Source: a virus. From it: a stretch of DNA of 51,617 bases. The position numbers and the translations under genes are program-made. Below, piece after piece: positions 24,492 through 32,985 of the stretch. Position 1 is the stretch's first letter. Each line of letters starts with the position of its first letter. The notes under the pieces are model-generated. The model saw nothing but the letters and a program-made list of their open reading frames with translations. It made no database searches and was not told the origin of the DNA. Location of the stretch: positions 1 through 51,617 of the IMG/VR virus record IMGVR_UViG_3300043410_001422; one strand, given 5' to 3'.

Positions 24492-24840
24492 AATATTCTA
24501 TATCTTTATATTCTTCATTGACCGCTATTGCTGCATGTCCCTTTACTACTGCTTGTCCATTTGTAGATTTTTTTAATTTAATTTTATTTTTAGCTGATGG
24601 GTCAATTATTGTCAATTTTTTATCTATTATTCTGATGCAATTAGTATTGTTTCTATGAAATACATCTGGGTCTTCAAGTATGATGTAGTTGTCTCCATCT
24701 GGATATCCATTTTCCCACAACCCAATAGCTGATCCGTCTTCGTTGTAATATATTCTAAATTGCTTTTCTAATTTGGGTCGTTGCGCATCATATTCAGCAA
24801 CTAGCCTCCATGCTTCAGCCCAAAACTCTTCTGGATTCAT
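24472..24840 (-). CDS. Conserved-looking 122-aa protein of unknown function
   Basis: Not recognised. The centre (FRIYYNEDGSAIGLW, YPDGDNYIILEDP) looks like a small beta-rich fold with an acidic loop, followed by a basic strand KKLTIIDPSAKNKIKLKK. There is no signal peptide or membrane helix. It overlaps the neighbouring glycosyltransferase-like genes on both sides (26 and 20 bases), so it is likely co-translated with them and may serve as an accessory subunit. That role is inferred from position only. Confidence 0.6.
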   Translation of the reverse strand: MNPEEFWAEAWRLVAEYDAQRPKLEKQFRIYYNEDGSAIGLWENGYPDGDNYIILEDPDVFHRNNTNCIRIIDKKLTIIDPSAKNKIKLKKSTNGQAVVKGHAAIAVNEEYKDIEYYEYTNN

Positions 24841-25654
24841 AGTATTCTATCATTTCATCTGTAATAAAATCTTTTTCATGGTAATGAATTGGATGGTATT
24901 GATTGATATTGTTAATCCTAATCATACCATCATTAAATTCGGTTAGAAAAACATCAGTAAATTTTGTTCCATCTGGATAACCATTGATTGCTGGTTTCAT
25001 ATGAACAAAATTAATAAAATCAGCGGTTGGTATCGTGCATAATTCCCTACCAATTAAATTAGTAGCAATTGAATATACTACGTCAGTGGATGGAATATCC
25101 TCCTCACAACCATTTAGTTCTAATTTAACCATGTCCCATTTGTCAAATATTTCTTGTGCTTTTCTAAAAAAATTTGCACCTGTTTGGCTAAATCTAAAAT
25201 ACATCAGTCCGTTATATGTATCTGGCAGTTCATTATCATCTAAAATTTTTCTGTATTTCCTAGACAAAGAATTATGTCCAAGATAGTTTTTGCATCCCAC
25301 ACTCAATACCACATCTTTAATTCTAAAACTATCCCACCAATGATCTATACTTCTTGTAAACAACAAATCACTTTCCAATTTAATAGTTTCTTTGAATGGT
25401 GTAAGCCAGAATACTCTAGGCTCTATTTCAAATGGGTTTTCTTTTTTATCAATTTCTATAATATAATCAAATACTGAACGATGCTTGTCTTCTAGTAGCT
25501 CAGATGTTTCTTTATCAACAACTATTGCATAGCGATTTATTTTTTGAGTATGTTTAATATTCAACGCTTGTAAGTACGCAAGAGACAAATAATCAACCTC
25601 TGGTGTATTCACTGCGATAGTTAAAAATCCCTGTTGTTCTTTATGTTGGCTCAT
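24815..25654 (-). CDS. GT8-like nucleotide-diphospho-sugar transferase
   Basis: A 279-aa protein with a GT-A architecture. The N-terminus GFLTIAVNTPEVDYLSLA resembles that of the next gene upstream. TIKLESDLLF carries E94-S-D96 where a DxD is expected. YNGLMYFRFS and a later D-V-V-Y resemble the N-x-G and D-x-x segments of GT8-type transferases, and HYHEKDF near the end may supply a metal-binding histidine. ESD instead of DxD is unusual but is seen in some GT-A families. It overlaps the upstream gene by 14 bases. Confidence 0.62.
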   Translation of the reverse strand: MSQHKEQQGFLTIAVNTPEVDYLSLAYLQALNIKHTQKINRYAIVVDKETSELLEDKHRSVFDYIIEIDKKENPFEIEPRVFWLTPFKETIKLESDLLFTRSIDHWWDSFRIKDVVLSVGCKNYLGHNSLSRKYRKILDDNELPDTYNGLMYFRFSQTGANFFRKAQEIFDKWDMVKLELNGCEEDIPSTDVVYSIATNLIGRELCTIPTADFINFVHMKPAINGYPDGTKFTDVFLTEFNDGMIRINNINQYHPIHYHEKDFITDEMIEYYESRRVLG

Positions 25655-26426
25655 TGATACTTTTTATCAGGTTATCAAAATCTTCACTTTGTAGATATTT
25701 CTTACTCATAATATGTAAGTTAGTTTTTGGCACAACATAACTTTTGTGATCATCTTTAACAATCAAACTATTATCTTTTATTTTTATAGAATTTATTGGT
25801 TGATCTATGGATAACATACTTCCACTAATACCAAATGTTGAAACAGAATAACCATTTAAAATAATATCTGCCATTGCAAATGCGTAATCATTTCTATAAT
25901 TACGCTCTTGTATATTAAATAAATTTCTGTAATATTTGTAATTGTTAAAAATTCTATCAATTAACTTAAAAAATATTTCTGATTTTTTTGTTTTTCTAAA
26001 AGCAAATATAGTTGCCCAAACATATGGCAAACTAAACTGCCCCATTTTTTGATCCCATTCCACTGTTAATGCATGACTATTTCTTTGTAAGATATAGTCC
26101 CATTCTATATCAAATAAAGAATTTATATTCTTATCTAATAGCAAATAGTCAGCATCTATTACAATAGTTTCATCATAGGGTGATAATTCATATACCAAAT
26201 GTCTTCCATAATTGCGCCATTCTACAAATTTTTGTTGATCAACATCAAATCTATGATTTACAAAAGACTCATCATCCACATTTGTTATTAACATATGAGG
26301 AAGATTTAAAGTTTTACTGGCAATACAAAGAGTTTTTTTAGCAATAGAAACGTAGTCTGTTGTCTCGGTATTCCTAGCAAACGCAATTATTCCCCTAGAT
26401 TTTTCTGATTTGTTTGAGTTGTTCAT
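25641..26426 (-). CDS. GT8-like nucleotide-diphospho-sugar transferase
   Basis: A 261-aa GT-A-fold protein. GIIAFARNTETTDYVSIA opens it, and ETIVIDADYLLLD holds the DxD motif at D91 and D93. WATIFAFRKTKKSE corresponds to the strand-helix after the donor site, and NDYAFAMAD resembles the second acidic motif. LHIMSKKYL near the end may provide a C-terminal histidine. It is probably a true transferase, in contrast to its neighbour with ESD. It overlaps the 105-aa gene upstream by 32 bases. Confidence 0.68.
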   Translation of the reverse strand: MNNSNKSEKSRGIIAFARNTETTDYVSIAKKTLCIASKTLNLPHMLITNVDDESFVNHRFDVDQQKFVEWRNYGRHLVYELSPYDETIVIDADYLLLDKNINSLFDIEWDYILQRNSHALTVEWDQKMGQFSLPYVWATIFAFRKTKKSEIFFKLIDRIFNNYKYYRNLFNIQERNYRNDYAFAMADIILNGYSVSTFGISGSMLSIDQPINSIKIKDNSLIVKDDHKSYVVPKTNLHIMSKKYLQSEDFDNLIKSINEPT

Positions 26427-26712
26427 GTTCTTGATGCCACCGATTCATTACGGTGATAAAATGCTGTTGCGCCGTGACTAAAAATACCTGTTTATCAATT
26501 TGTATTGGATTTTGATAACTATCTTCAAGATATAATTCATCTATTGGCCAAGTGGAAACAAATGCTAATAATTCGGGAGTGATTTTAAACATGCCACCAT
26601 TGTGAGTCATGTGCAAATCGGTTTGAATTTTTTCGTATAACAGTTTTTTATTTTTTTGGTAATCTGTTACTAGGCGAATTTCTTGCACCAACGAATTGAT
26701 TTCTGTTGTCAT
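26395..26712 (-). CDS. 105-aa protein, first gene of the accessory block
   Basis: Not recognised. A helical N-terminus (about residues 1-32), a middle segment with THNGGMFKITPELLAFVSTWP and LEDSYQNPI, and a helical, His/Gln-rich C-terminus (ITVMNRWHQEHEQLKQ). It has no Shine-Dalgarno site before ATG 26712; the leader is very AT-rich. Its place directly behind the fibre genes is where T4-like phages often encode fibre assembly chaperones, so a chaperone is one possibility, not supported by any motif I can see. Confidence 0.6.
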   Translation of the reverse strand: MTTEINSLVQEIRLVTDYQKNKKLLYEKIQTDLHMTHNGGMFKITPELLAFVSTWPIDELYLEDSYQNPIQIDKQVFLVTAQQHFITVMNRWHQEHEQLKQIRKI

Positions 26713-26731
26713 ATTTGAAATATAAAATTAG

Positions 26732-26751
26732 GTAGAGTAATTTTACACTAC
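26732..26751 (-). terminator. Hairpin at fibre/accessory boundary, possible weak terminator
   Basis: The 73-base gap 26713-26785 holds an inverted repeat: GTAG-A-GTAA, loop TT, TTAC-A-CTAC, giving eight pairs with one A-A mismatch. Read on the minus strand it is followed by CCTAATTTTATATTT, which is AT-rich but not a clean U-run. It could partly terminate fibre transcription, or stabilise or process the message before the accessory genes. Confidence 0.35.
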
Positions 26752-26785
26752 TCAAATATGAATTGCAAATAAATTAATTACTATT

Positions 26786-27751
26786 TTATAATAGTGAAAA
26801 TGTTACTGCGCCCCAAGTATTAGCTAAATTGGTAACTTCTGGGTAAGATACATCCACCGAAAGCGTCATTGTTACATTCAATGTGTCATCAAAACTGCCT
26901 CCAGCATTACCACCTGATGTAGAAGTTAAAGTAGTCCAAAAATCTATTGAGTCACCATTACCATTAAATGATCCTTGAGAACCATTTGGTTTTACAGCGA
27001 TTGATCCAGTATCAGATGTATAATTTGTTGTTGTGCTAGTCACCGATACTACTGTAGTATTGGCATTGAAAGTTGACGTATAATAACCTAATGCTGTGTT
27101 ATTGGTTCCCCCTGTAGTGCCAGTGCCAGTTTTTCCACCGTTTGTATTTGCACCAAATAGTGCAACGCCACCAAGATAGCCCACTAAGTTTTGAACAGCA
27201 GTTGATCTTGAACTACCAGCCCCAACAGCAGATAAATTTAATTTCATTCTACCACCAGAGTTGAAGAAAAATCTCGCCTTATCTGCACCACCAAATGTTG
27301 CACGAATTCCAAACGCTCTGGTTGCAGTACCAGGATCAACTCCCTGAGTTGTTGTTACAGTCCATGCAGTATATGGTAGACCAGTACCAGTCACCACTGC
27401 TGAGTTACTAGCAAACAACAGTCTATCAGTATTAATTCCATTAATCTTAGTTTGCAGTGATCCAGAATATCCAATAACTTGACCTGCAGTATTTGCAGTT
27501 AAACCAGATGATGAACCAGTTATATGTGTATTTGCGCTATTTAAAGTATTAACTAACGAAGCCCATTGAGTTGCAGTAATCAAATCAGCAGAATTGACCG
27601 CAGCAAGTGGGACTACTGATTGTCCGTATCCTCTACTATTTGCGCCCCAAGCCCAAACACTATTTAAATCAGTGCCAGTAATACTAATATTAGAACCAAC
27701 TAGGGTATTATAATCTCCTGCGGTAATCAATCCACCTTGTGCATATGTCAT
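26786..27751 (-). CDS. Putative tail-fibre/virion protein, Ser/Thr/Gly/Asn-rich
   Basis: A 321-aa protein with the low-complexity composition of phage fibre or adhesion proteins. The N-terminus (AQGGLITAGDYNTLVG) is followed by several short beta-prone repeats and a C-terminal half with many Thr/Ser stretches (about residues 215-290). There is no cysteine-rich or enzymatic motif. AAGGA precedes the ATG at about ten bases spacing. It is the most distal of the fibre group and directly precedes the accessory block. Exposed Ser/Thr residues make it a possible substrate for the neighbouring glycosyltransferases, which is inference. Confidence 0.6.
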   Translation of the reverse strand: MTYAQGGLITAGDYNTLVGSNISITGTDLNSVWAWGANSRGYGQSVVPLAAVNSADLITATQWASLVNTLNSANTHITGSSSGLTANTAGQVIGYSGSLQTKINGINTDRLLFASNSAVVTGTGLPYTAWTVTTTQGVDPGTATRAFGIRATFGGADKARFFFNSGGRMKLNLSAVGAGSSRSTAVQNLVGYLGGVALFGANTNGGKTGTGTTGGTNNTALGYYTSTFNANTTVVSVTSTTTNYTSDTGSIAVKPNGSQGSFNGNGDSIDFWTTLTSTSGGNAGGSFDDTLNVTMTLSVDVSYPEVTNLANTWGAVTFSLL

Positions 27752-27771
27752 TTTTTTGAATTCCTTACTTT

Positions 27772-29268
27772 TTAACTATTAAGTTTAACTATTGCTTCAA
27801 TTGTGCCTTCGTCTGTGTCATTTTTATTCTGCAATGCACGACCAATAACATTCCAAGGAGATAATTCATTCTTAGCAGCAGCACGTGCTAATCCATTACC
27901 TGCACTGACTAATCTATCACCTTTTTTAATTTTTCCAATTACTTTAACTGGGACACGACCTTGTACTGCAACTGGTGGATGCGATTCGTTATCACCAGCA
28001 CCAGAGTTCATTAAATATGCTGCTTTTGTACTTATCACTCCAAAAACATCATCACTCAATTCATCTTTAACCGAAGTTATTTCTTTTATTCCACCAAGAG
28101 CAACAACAGTACCTGGTTCATATGGTTGATCTGCTTCAAAACGTTCTGCCAAGTCAGCATACTGTGCGTGAATTGCAGTTCCATATATATTATTCCACCA
28201 AGAAACAGATGATCCAAGATTATATGTTAAATTAGCACTTGGAACAATGCTTGCAGAGAACGTACTTACACCAAGTCCTGATCCTAACTGATTATCAACA
28301 TATTCTTTAGTTGCTACAGTAAATGGTGGAGAAACTGAGGTAGGACTACCAAAAGTTTCCATTAATCCAGAAATAGCATTTGCTCTTAACATATTTGTTG
28401 GAGCACCGCCTTTATTAACATTTATAATAACATTTCCATTAGTTGATGAATTTTTTAAAATTACATCGCCACTACTCACATAAGTTTGGAAATTACTAGC
28501 AGAACCAATGGTAAGACCACCATCATTGGTTAATGACAAATATCCATTAATACTACCAGATACACTATTACGAACAAACTGACTTGCTGGAACACTAATA
28601 CCAGAAACATTTAAGCTGTTAGCAACGTCGGCACTTCCATATAAAACATGGCTTGCACCAACTAATTGGCTTAGATTTAATCCACGACTAATAGATGTAA
28701 AACCAGGAATTGTTGTGGTAAAGTTAGATTCTTTACTCCAAATACCGACAAGTGTATTGTCTATGTAAAATTTAAGAACAACATAGGTTGCGCTAGGAGA
28801 AGTAGCAACAATAGTATCTGGAATTGCACCAGTATTGCCAGTACTTGAAGTTGCAGCAGGACCAATTACCTTCCATGCAGAAGCACCATCCCATACTTTT
28901 AATTGTAAGTTAGTTGTGTCCCACCATTGCTCCCCAATTACTGGACTGCTAGGAGCACTACTAGAAGTAGTCATTGTCGGAATTTGTTTAAAAACCTGTG
29001 TAGCTGTGCCTTTTGTTGATGATGTATTAACTTTAAGGTACTTAGTAGTAGTATCCCACCATATTTGTCCCGGCAATGGTGCAGTTGGCGCTGATGAATT
29101 AGCAAAATTTTCCATCAAACGCACCATGTTTTGATTTAAAAATAATCCATAGCCAGGATAGTTTTTCCCAACTAAAGTTAAACTAGAATTAGCTGTGTCA
29201 ATTTGACCATCTGGTAGTCCACCAACGATCAATGCAGTGCTATTTGATAAGGTAATATTATACGCCAT
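27772..29268 (-). CDS. Tail-fibre-like protein with peptidase_G2-like C-terminus
   Basis: A 498-aa virion protein. Residues 1-80 form an N-domain shared with the 371-aa protein at 31864: SLTLVGKNYPGYG, MENFA and GQIWWDT. A second GEQWWDT unit at 112-118 shows duplication of that element. The middle is beta-rich fibre sequence. The last about 135 residues (YADLAERFEADQPYEPGTVV and RVPVKVIGKIKKGDRLVSAG) resemble the C-terminal autoproteolytic/chaperone type domain of phage fibres (peptidase_G2-like). The ribosome site GGAGAA is clear, and a late-promoter-like AATAAATA sits about 24 bases before the ATG. Confidence 0.68.
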   Translation of the reverse strand: MAYNITLSNSTALIVGGLPDGQIDTANSSLTLVGKNYPGYGLFLNQNMVRLMENFANSSAPTAPLPGQIWWDTTTKYLKVNTSSTKGTATQVFKQIPTMTTSSSAPSSPVIGEQWWDTTNLQLKVWDGASAWKVIGPAATSSTGNTGAIPDTIVATSPSATYVVLKFYIDNTLVGIWSKESNFTTTIPGFTSISRGLNLSQLVGASHVLYGSADVANSLNVSGISVPASQFVRNSVSGSINGYLSLTNDGGLTIGSASNFQTYVSSGDVILKNSSTNGNVIINVNKGGAPTNMLRANAISGLMETFGSPTSVSPPFTVATKEYVDNQLGSGLGVSTFSASIVPSANLTYNLGSSVSWWNNIYGTAIHAQYADLAERFEADQPYEPGTVVALGGIKEITSVKDELSDDVFGVISTKAAYLMNSGAGDNESHPPVAVQGRVPVKVIGKIKKGDRLVSAGNGLARAAAKNELSPWNVIGRALQNKNDTDEGTIEAIVKLNS

Positions 29269-29290
29269 TTTAATTATTCTCCGACTTTCT

Positions 29291-29298
29291 TATTTATT
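29291..29298 (-). promoter_or_regulatory. Late-promoter-like AATAAATA
   Basis: On the minus strand the 48-base gap between two fibre genes contains AATAAATA, a seven-of-eight match to the T4 late promoter TATAAATA. The expected start of transcription would leave a leader of about 15-20 bases with the ribosome site GGAGAA before ATG 29268. In AT-rich DNA a chance match is quite possible. Confidence 0.4.
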
Positions 29299-29316
29299 CT
29301 TATTAAAAATACTTAA

Positions 29317-31860
29317 TTAACTAAAGTTTTTAGTGTTTAATCCGTAATTAGTGGATTGTCCAACAAATACTACCTCAGAGGCGTCCCCAGTACTGGTTAT
29401 TTTTCTCCAAGTCCCATTAACTTTAGTATATGCCATGTCAATTGGTTTCCATTCACCGGAAACTTTAACATATCCTTGTTTTACCTGCCTCCAAGAACTG
29501 CCAACTTTAACCGCAGAAGCAGCCACGCTTGCAGCATATGGTTGTATTACTAGTACAGCATATCCATCTTTTCCGTCTCCACCATTTGGTATGCCTCCTT
29601 CCGCTTTACCTTTAGCACGATAATTACTTTCGCCTCCAGGTGAGCGAGGGTTCATATAAGTTCTAGTGTCCCACACAACAGAATCTTTTGAATCACTAAT
29701 AGTCATAGCAAAACCAGCAACATCACCAGCATTTGTGGCTACTATTTTTAACCTATGCACACCACGACTTAAAGAAATAGTGACAACATTTGGAGTTTGA
29801 TTAAAAGAAACTGCTGAACCAATCAAATTATCATCTACATATATACTGGCGTTATTATCAACCGATGCTCTAATATTATAGTTTCCAGTATATGGAGCAT
29901 CAAATGTCCTGTAAATGACAAACGAACCAGTGTCATTTCCACCAGTTGGCCAAACAGCATATTTATTTTGAAATGCTGACCATCTACTATCAGATCGTGC
30001 AACTAATGGCTCACTTTCGTAAAAACTATCACCAAAAGGATAATTTGATCCAATTAGTCCACTATATCCACTAGCATCTCCACCGAATACTGCCCCACCA
30101 GGTGCACCAGGAAATCCTCCACCACCACCACCCGCACCCCCACCATCACCAGTTTTGGTTTGTGCAGATTCTCCACGGCAATCAATAGTTGTTAAATCAA
30201 CGCTATTATTAAAGGTGAATGTTTCGGAAATTATTGCCGTGGTTGATATATTTTCAACCGCCGCCACTGCAGCATTTTTAATACCAATGAAAACATGTGC
30301 AGTTCTTGGTATCTGACGAATTGTTTCTGATCGTGTGCCACCAAATTGAGAATTTAATAAATCTCTCGTAGATTGATCTAATGTACAAACATCAAACGAT
30401 CCAATAGCAACTATTCTTCCATTAGGAACTGCATTTAATGCGTTTTTAAGTTCTGTGGAACTTGATGCATCATATCCACCAGATGTATGCTGGCTTTCTA
30501 ATGCCAATGTGTTAGGGTTAATAACCGCTAAAGTATGTCCACGCCCCAACCCATCAATTATACGTTTACCATTAACTTCTATCCAAGTTGTGTTTTTGTC
30601 GTGTGTAACGTCCCAATTTGAACTTTGCACAGTAATACGAGTAACATTACTTGGTGGAGTTTTTTTGTATATTGTCGCATTTCTTCGTAAAGTTGGTGCT
30701 TCTGAATTTCCATCATTACCAGCACCTCCACCACCACCTCCACCTGCAGCAACTAATACTATAGTATCATTTTTTAATACAACAGTGGCACCACCTCCAC
30801 CACCACCTCCACCAGAATATGGTGTTGGGCCAGATGCTGAACCGTTTCCGCCGTTAAAAGAACGGATTGAACTAGAATTTACGTTTAATCTAGAGCGACC
30901 ACCAATTCCTCCAGGAGCAGCACCACTATTGCTTGCCCCTCCAGTTCCCCCTTCCCCTACAGCCACTTCTATAATATCGCCTTTTGAAAAGCCAAATTGA
31001 GTTGAGTTGTATAATCCAGTAGCACCAGTACCTCCAGTGGTTCCTGCATCAGCACCACCTGCGCCTCCACCTCCACCCCATGCATGAATAGTACATAGTC
31101 CATCAAAAGGCATCGTTGCAACGTATCTTCCTTTTACACCACCAAAGATAGTATCTTTACTAGTATTAATTTCAGAAACACTTCGTGCATAATCCCATAT
31201 GCGTACACTACCAATATAACCAGCAAATCCTTGATTTTTACCTGAACGATTTCCTATATAAAAATCAGTGGCATCTGTTCGTGCCACTCTATTTAATTCT
31301 GTTTTTTGCCACGCCAGTGATCCATTTATTACTATTTTTAAAACAGTATTATCAACAACAATAGCTACATGTGTTGGGGTATTTAATGGCACTACCGCAG
31401 TTCCACTAGGGGGGATTATCCATCCACCACTGGGTAAACTAGTATCAGTCCCAATGCCCCAATCAATTGCAACTGCAATTCTTCCATCACCCATTCTACA
31501 AAACTCAAATTCAGAATCTTTGTTGACTATCATACCTCCATAGCCACTAGGGTTTTGTCCAATTCCAGTTGCATATATCCAAGCTTCTACCGTAAAACTA
31601 GATCCGGTTGTTTTAACTAACTGAAGTTTATTTGTATTTTTTACGAATACATAACTGCTACTAGTGCCAGCAAATTTCATTGCAGGAATAGAAGTACCAG
31701 GAATAATTTCACTTGTAATATTATTACGTTGACCTATAGTTTTTGGTTCTACAGGATCATGCACAAAAGAATCGGGTTCAATATGATAATCTGCAATTAA
31801 ACCAGATGGAAAGATTTCAGATACAGCAAATTTTTTTATTATAGGACGTGGATCAGCCAT
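29317..31860 (-). CDS. Large adhesin/tail-fibre: LamG-like, glycine-rich, GG and PA14-like domains
   Basis: An 847-aa fibre-type protein. Domains in order: a concanavalin/LamG-like domain (about 40-235, with VEAWIYA, VAIVVDN, GYIGSVRIWDYARS); a glycine-rich domain (about 258-383, with runs of 6-8 Gly); a GG/ILEI (FAM3-type) domain (about 395-548, WIEVNGKRII, GRGHTLAVINP, GRIVAIGSFD, HVFIGIKNA); more glycine-rich sequence (570-600, 738-772); and a PA14-like lectin-type domain inside it (about 610-735, SFVIYRTFDAPYTGNYNI, ASIYVDDNL). Three short tryptophan repeats (784-822) end it. A GG domain occurs in T4 gp35, the long-tail-fibre hinge, so a fibre role fits. Several domains suggest glycan binding at the host surface. 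Confidence 0.8.
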   Translation of the reverse strand: MADPRPIIKKFAVSEIFPSGLIADYHIEPDSFVHDPVEPKTIGQRNNITSEIIPGTSIPAMKFAGTSSSYVFVKNTNKLQLVKTTGSSFTVEAWIYATGIGQNPSGYGGMIVNKDSEFEFCRMGDGRIAVAIDWGIGTDTSLPSGGWIIPPSGTAVVPLNTPTHVAIVVDNTVLKIVINGSLAWQKTELNRVARTDATDFYIGNRSGKNQGFAGYIGSVRIWDYARSVSEINTSKDTIFGGVKGRYVATMPFDGLCTIHAWGGGGGAGGADAGTTGGTGATGLYNSTQFGFSKGDIIEVAVGEGGTGGASNSGAAPGGIGGRSRLNVNSSSIRSFNGGNGSASGPTPYSGGGGGGGGATVVLKNDTIVLVAAGGGGGGGAGNDGNSEAPTLRRNATIYKKTPPSNVTRITVQSSNWDVTHDKNTTWIEVNGKRIIDGLGRGHTLAVINPNTLALESQHTSGGYDASSSTELKNALNAVPNGRIVAIGSFDVCTLDQSTRDLLNSQFGGTRSETIRQIPRTAHVFIGIKNAAVAAVENISTTAIISETFTFNNSVDLTTIDCRGESAQTKTGDGGGAGGGGGGFPGAPGGAVFGGDASGYSGLIGSNYPFGDSFYESEPLVARSDSRWSAFQNKYAVWPTGGNDTGSFVIYRTFDAPYTGNYNIRASVDNNASIYVDDNLIGSAVSFNQTPNVVTISLSRGVHRLKIVATNAGDVAGFAMTISDSKDSVVWDTRTYMNPRSPGGESNYRAKGKAEGGIPNGGDGKDGYAVLVIQPYAASVAASAVKVGSSWRQVKQGYVKVSGEWKPIDMAYTKVNGTWRKITSTGDASEVVFVGQSTNYGLNTKNFS
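29395..29511 (-). repeat. Three short tryptophan repeats at fibre C-terminus
   Basis: Three copies of about 13-15 residues: KVGSSWRQV, KVSGEWKPI and KVNGTWRKI, each preceded by a valine/tyrosine segment. Repeats of this kind occur near the ends of marine phage fibre proteins and may form a small trimerisation or cap module. Confidence 0.7.
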
Positions 31861-31863
31861 ATA

Positions 31864-32979
31864 TTAACTATACTTAAACCAAATATCTCCATCATCACCG
31901 TCAGATGAGGTTGGATCCGAAGTTGAAACAAATTTTTTGCTGCCATTCCAATAAACCGTTTCTTGCATTACAAATTCTGTAGTTGCCAAACGTGTAGTAT
32001 TGGTATGAAGAGATGCAGTGCTTGCAGTTGGAATTCCAGTAAATGCTGGACTATTAATATTTGCTTTGAAATTTAATCCACCAAGACCGCTATTTAACGA
32101 TGCAAATCCAGCATCAACATATGCTTTCATACCAACATTGGCGGTAACTATTGCAGTATTTGCTGCTGTTACATTGGCTGCATGTGTGATGTTTGCGGCA
32201 GTTATAACAGGGTATATTGCAGCAATAGATGCATTTGCAGCAGTTAAGCTATTATTGATTGCAGTAACGTTAGTTTGAATAGAAGTACTCAAATCAGAAT
32301 TAATACTATTGACTCTTGCAATAGTATCTCGCAAATCAATTTGTAAGTTTGCTGCAGTAATTTTTGCTAATAAAGAATCTTCTTGGGTAACTCTAACTGC
32401 TAAATTTGCATTAATTGTTGCAACATTTGCGGCTAGTGCCACATTGGCACCTTCGCTTGATGCATCAACTCTGCTATCTACATATGCTTTAGTAGTAATA
32501 CCAGAACCAGTGGATGCGTTTGCAAATACTTCTACTTGCCCACTTGTGCCATTAATTCTTAAAGAATTTGTTAATGTTCCTGCAACGTTAGAAATTAAAG
32601 TAATATTTGCATTTGAAGTTTTATTAACTAGGGAAACATTTCCCAAATCGCTAATTGTGAAAGAATTTGAACCTACAAACAAATTACCAGTTAATGCTAC
32701 ATTTCCAACAATGCTGCTTCCTACAGTAGTCCAAGTACCACTACTATATGACTTAATATTATCTACGCTCGTATCATACCAGAGTTGCCCACGTGTGGGA
32801 TGTGCTGGTGGAGTAGCTAAAGCAAAATTTTCTAATAGGTGAAGTAAATTTTCATTTTGTGCCTCACCATAATTTGTTGCTAATTTCCCAATAAGGGTTA
32901 GACTTGTTGCAGTAACATTAGATGTTCCGTCTAGTATTGTTATTGTGGTTCCATCTGTTTTGTTTACATAGTAAGTCAT
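31864..32979 (-). CDS. Tail-fibre-like protein with alanine-rich coiled coil
   Basis: A 371-aa virion protein. Its first about 75 residues match the N-domain of the 498-aa protein at 27772 (SLTLIGKLATNYGEA, LLENFA, GQLWYDT), so the two are paralogues in their attachment part. After a short beta region there is a long Ala/Asn/Thr-rich segment (about 175-290) with regular hydrophobic spacing, consistent with a trimeric coiled coil. PAFTGIPTAS...TTRLATTEFV is a common phage fibre tip motif. GGATAATAGAAC precedes the ATG. It lies just downstream of the 235-aa structural gene. Confidence 0.68.
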   Translation of the reverse strand: MTYYVNKTDGTTITILDGTSNVTATSLTLIGKLATNYGEAQNENLLHLLENFALATPPAHPTRGQLWYDTSVDNIKSYSSGTWTTVGSSIVGNVALTGNLFVGSNSFTISDLGNVSLVNKTSNANITLISNVAGTLTNSLRINGTSGQVEVFANASTGSGITTKAYVDSRVDASSEGANVALAANVATINANLAVRVTQEDSLLAKITAANLQIDLRDTIARVNSINSDLSTSIQTNVTAINNSLTAANASIAAIYPVITAANITHAANVTAANTAIVTANVGMKAYVDAGFASLNSGLGGLNFKANINSPAFTGIPTASTASLHTNTTRLATTEFVMQETVYWNGSKKFVSTSDPTSSDGDDGDIWFKYS

Positions 32980-32985
32980 GTTCTA

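Noticed and set aside
30455-31000. Plus-strand 181-aa proline-rich reading frame
   Set aside because: It is the antisense of the glycine-rich fibre domain (GGN codons read as proline), with no ribosome site and no known motif.
32309-32842. Plus-strand 177-aa reading frame
   Set aside because: Antisense to the alanine-rich coiled coil of the 371-aa fibre gene; composition follows from that gene.
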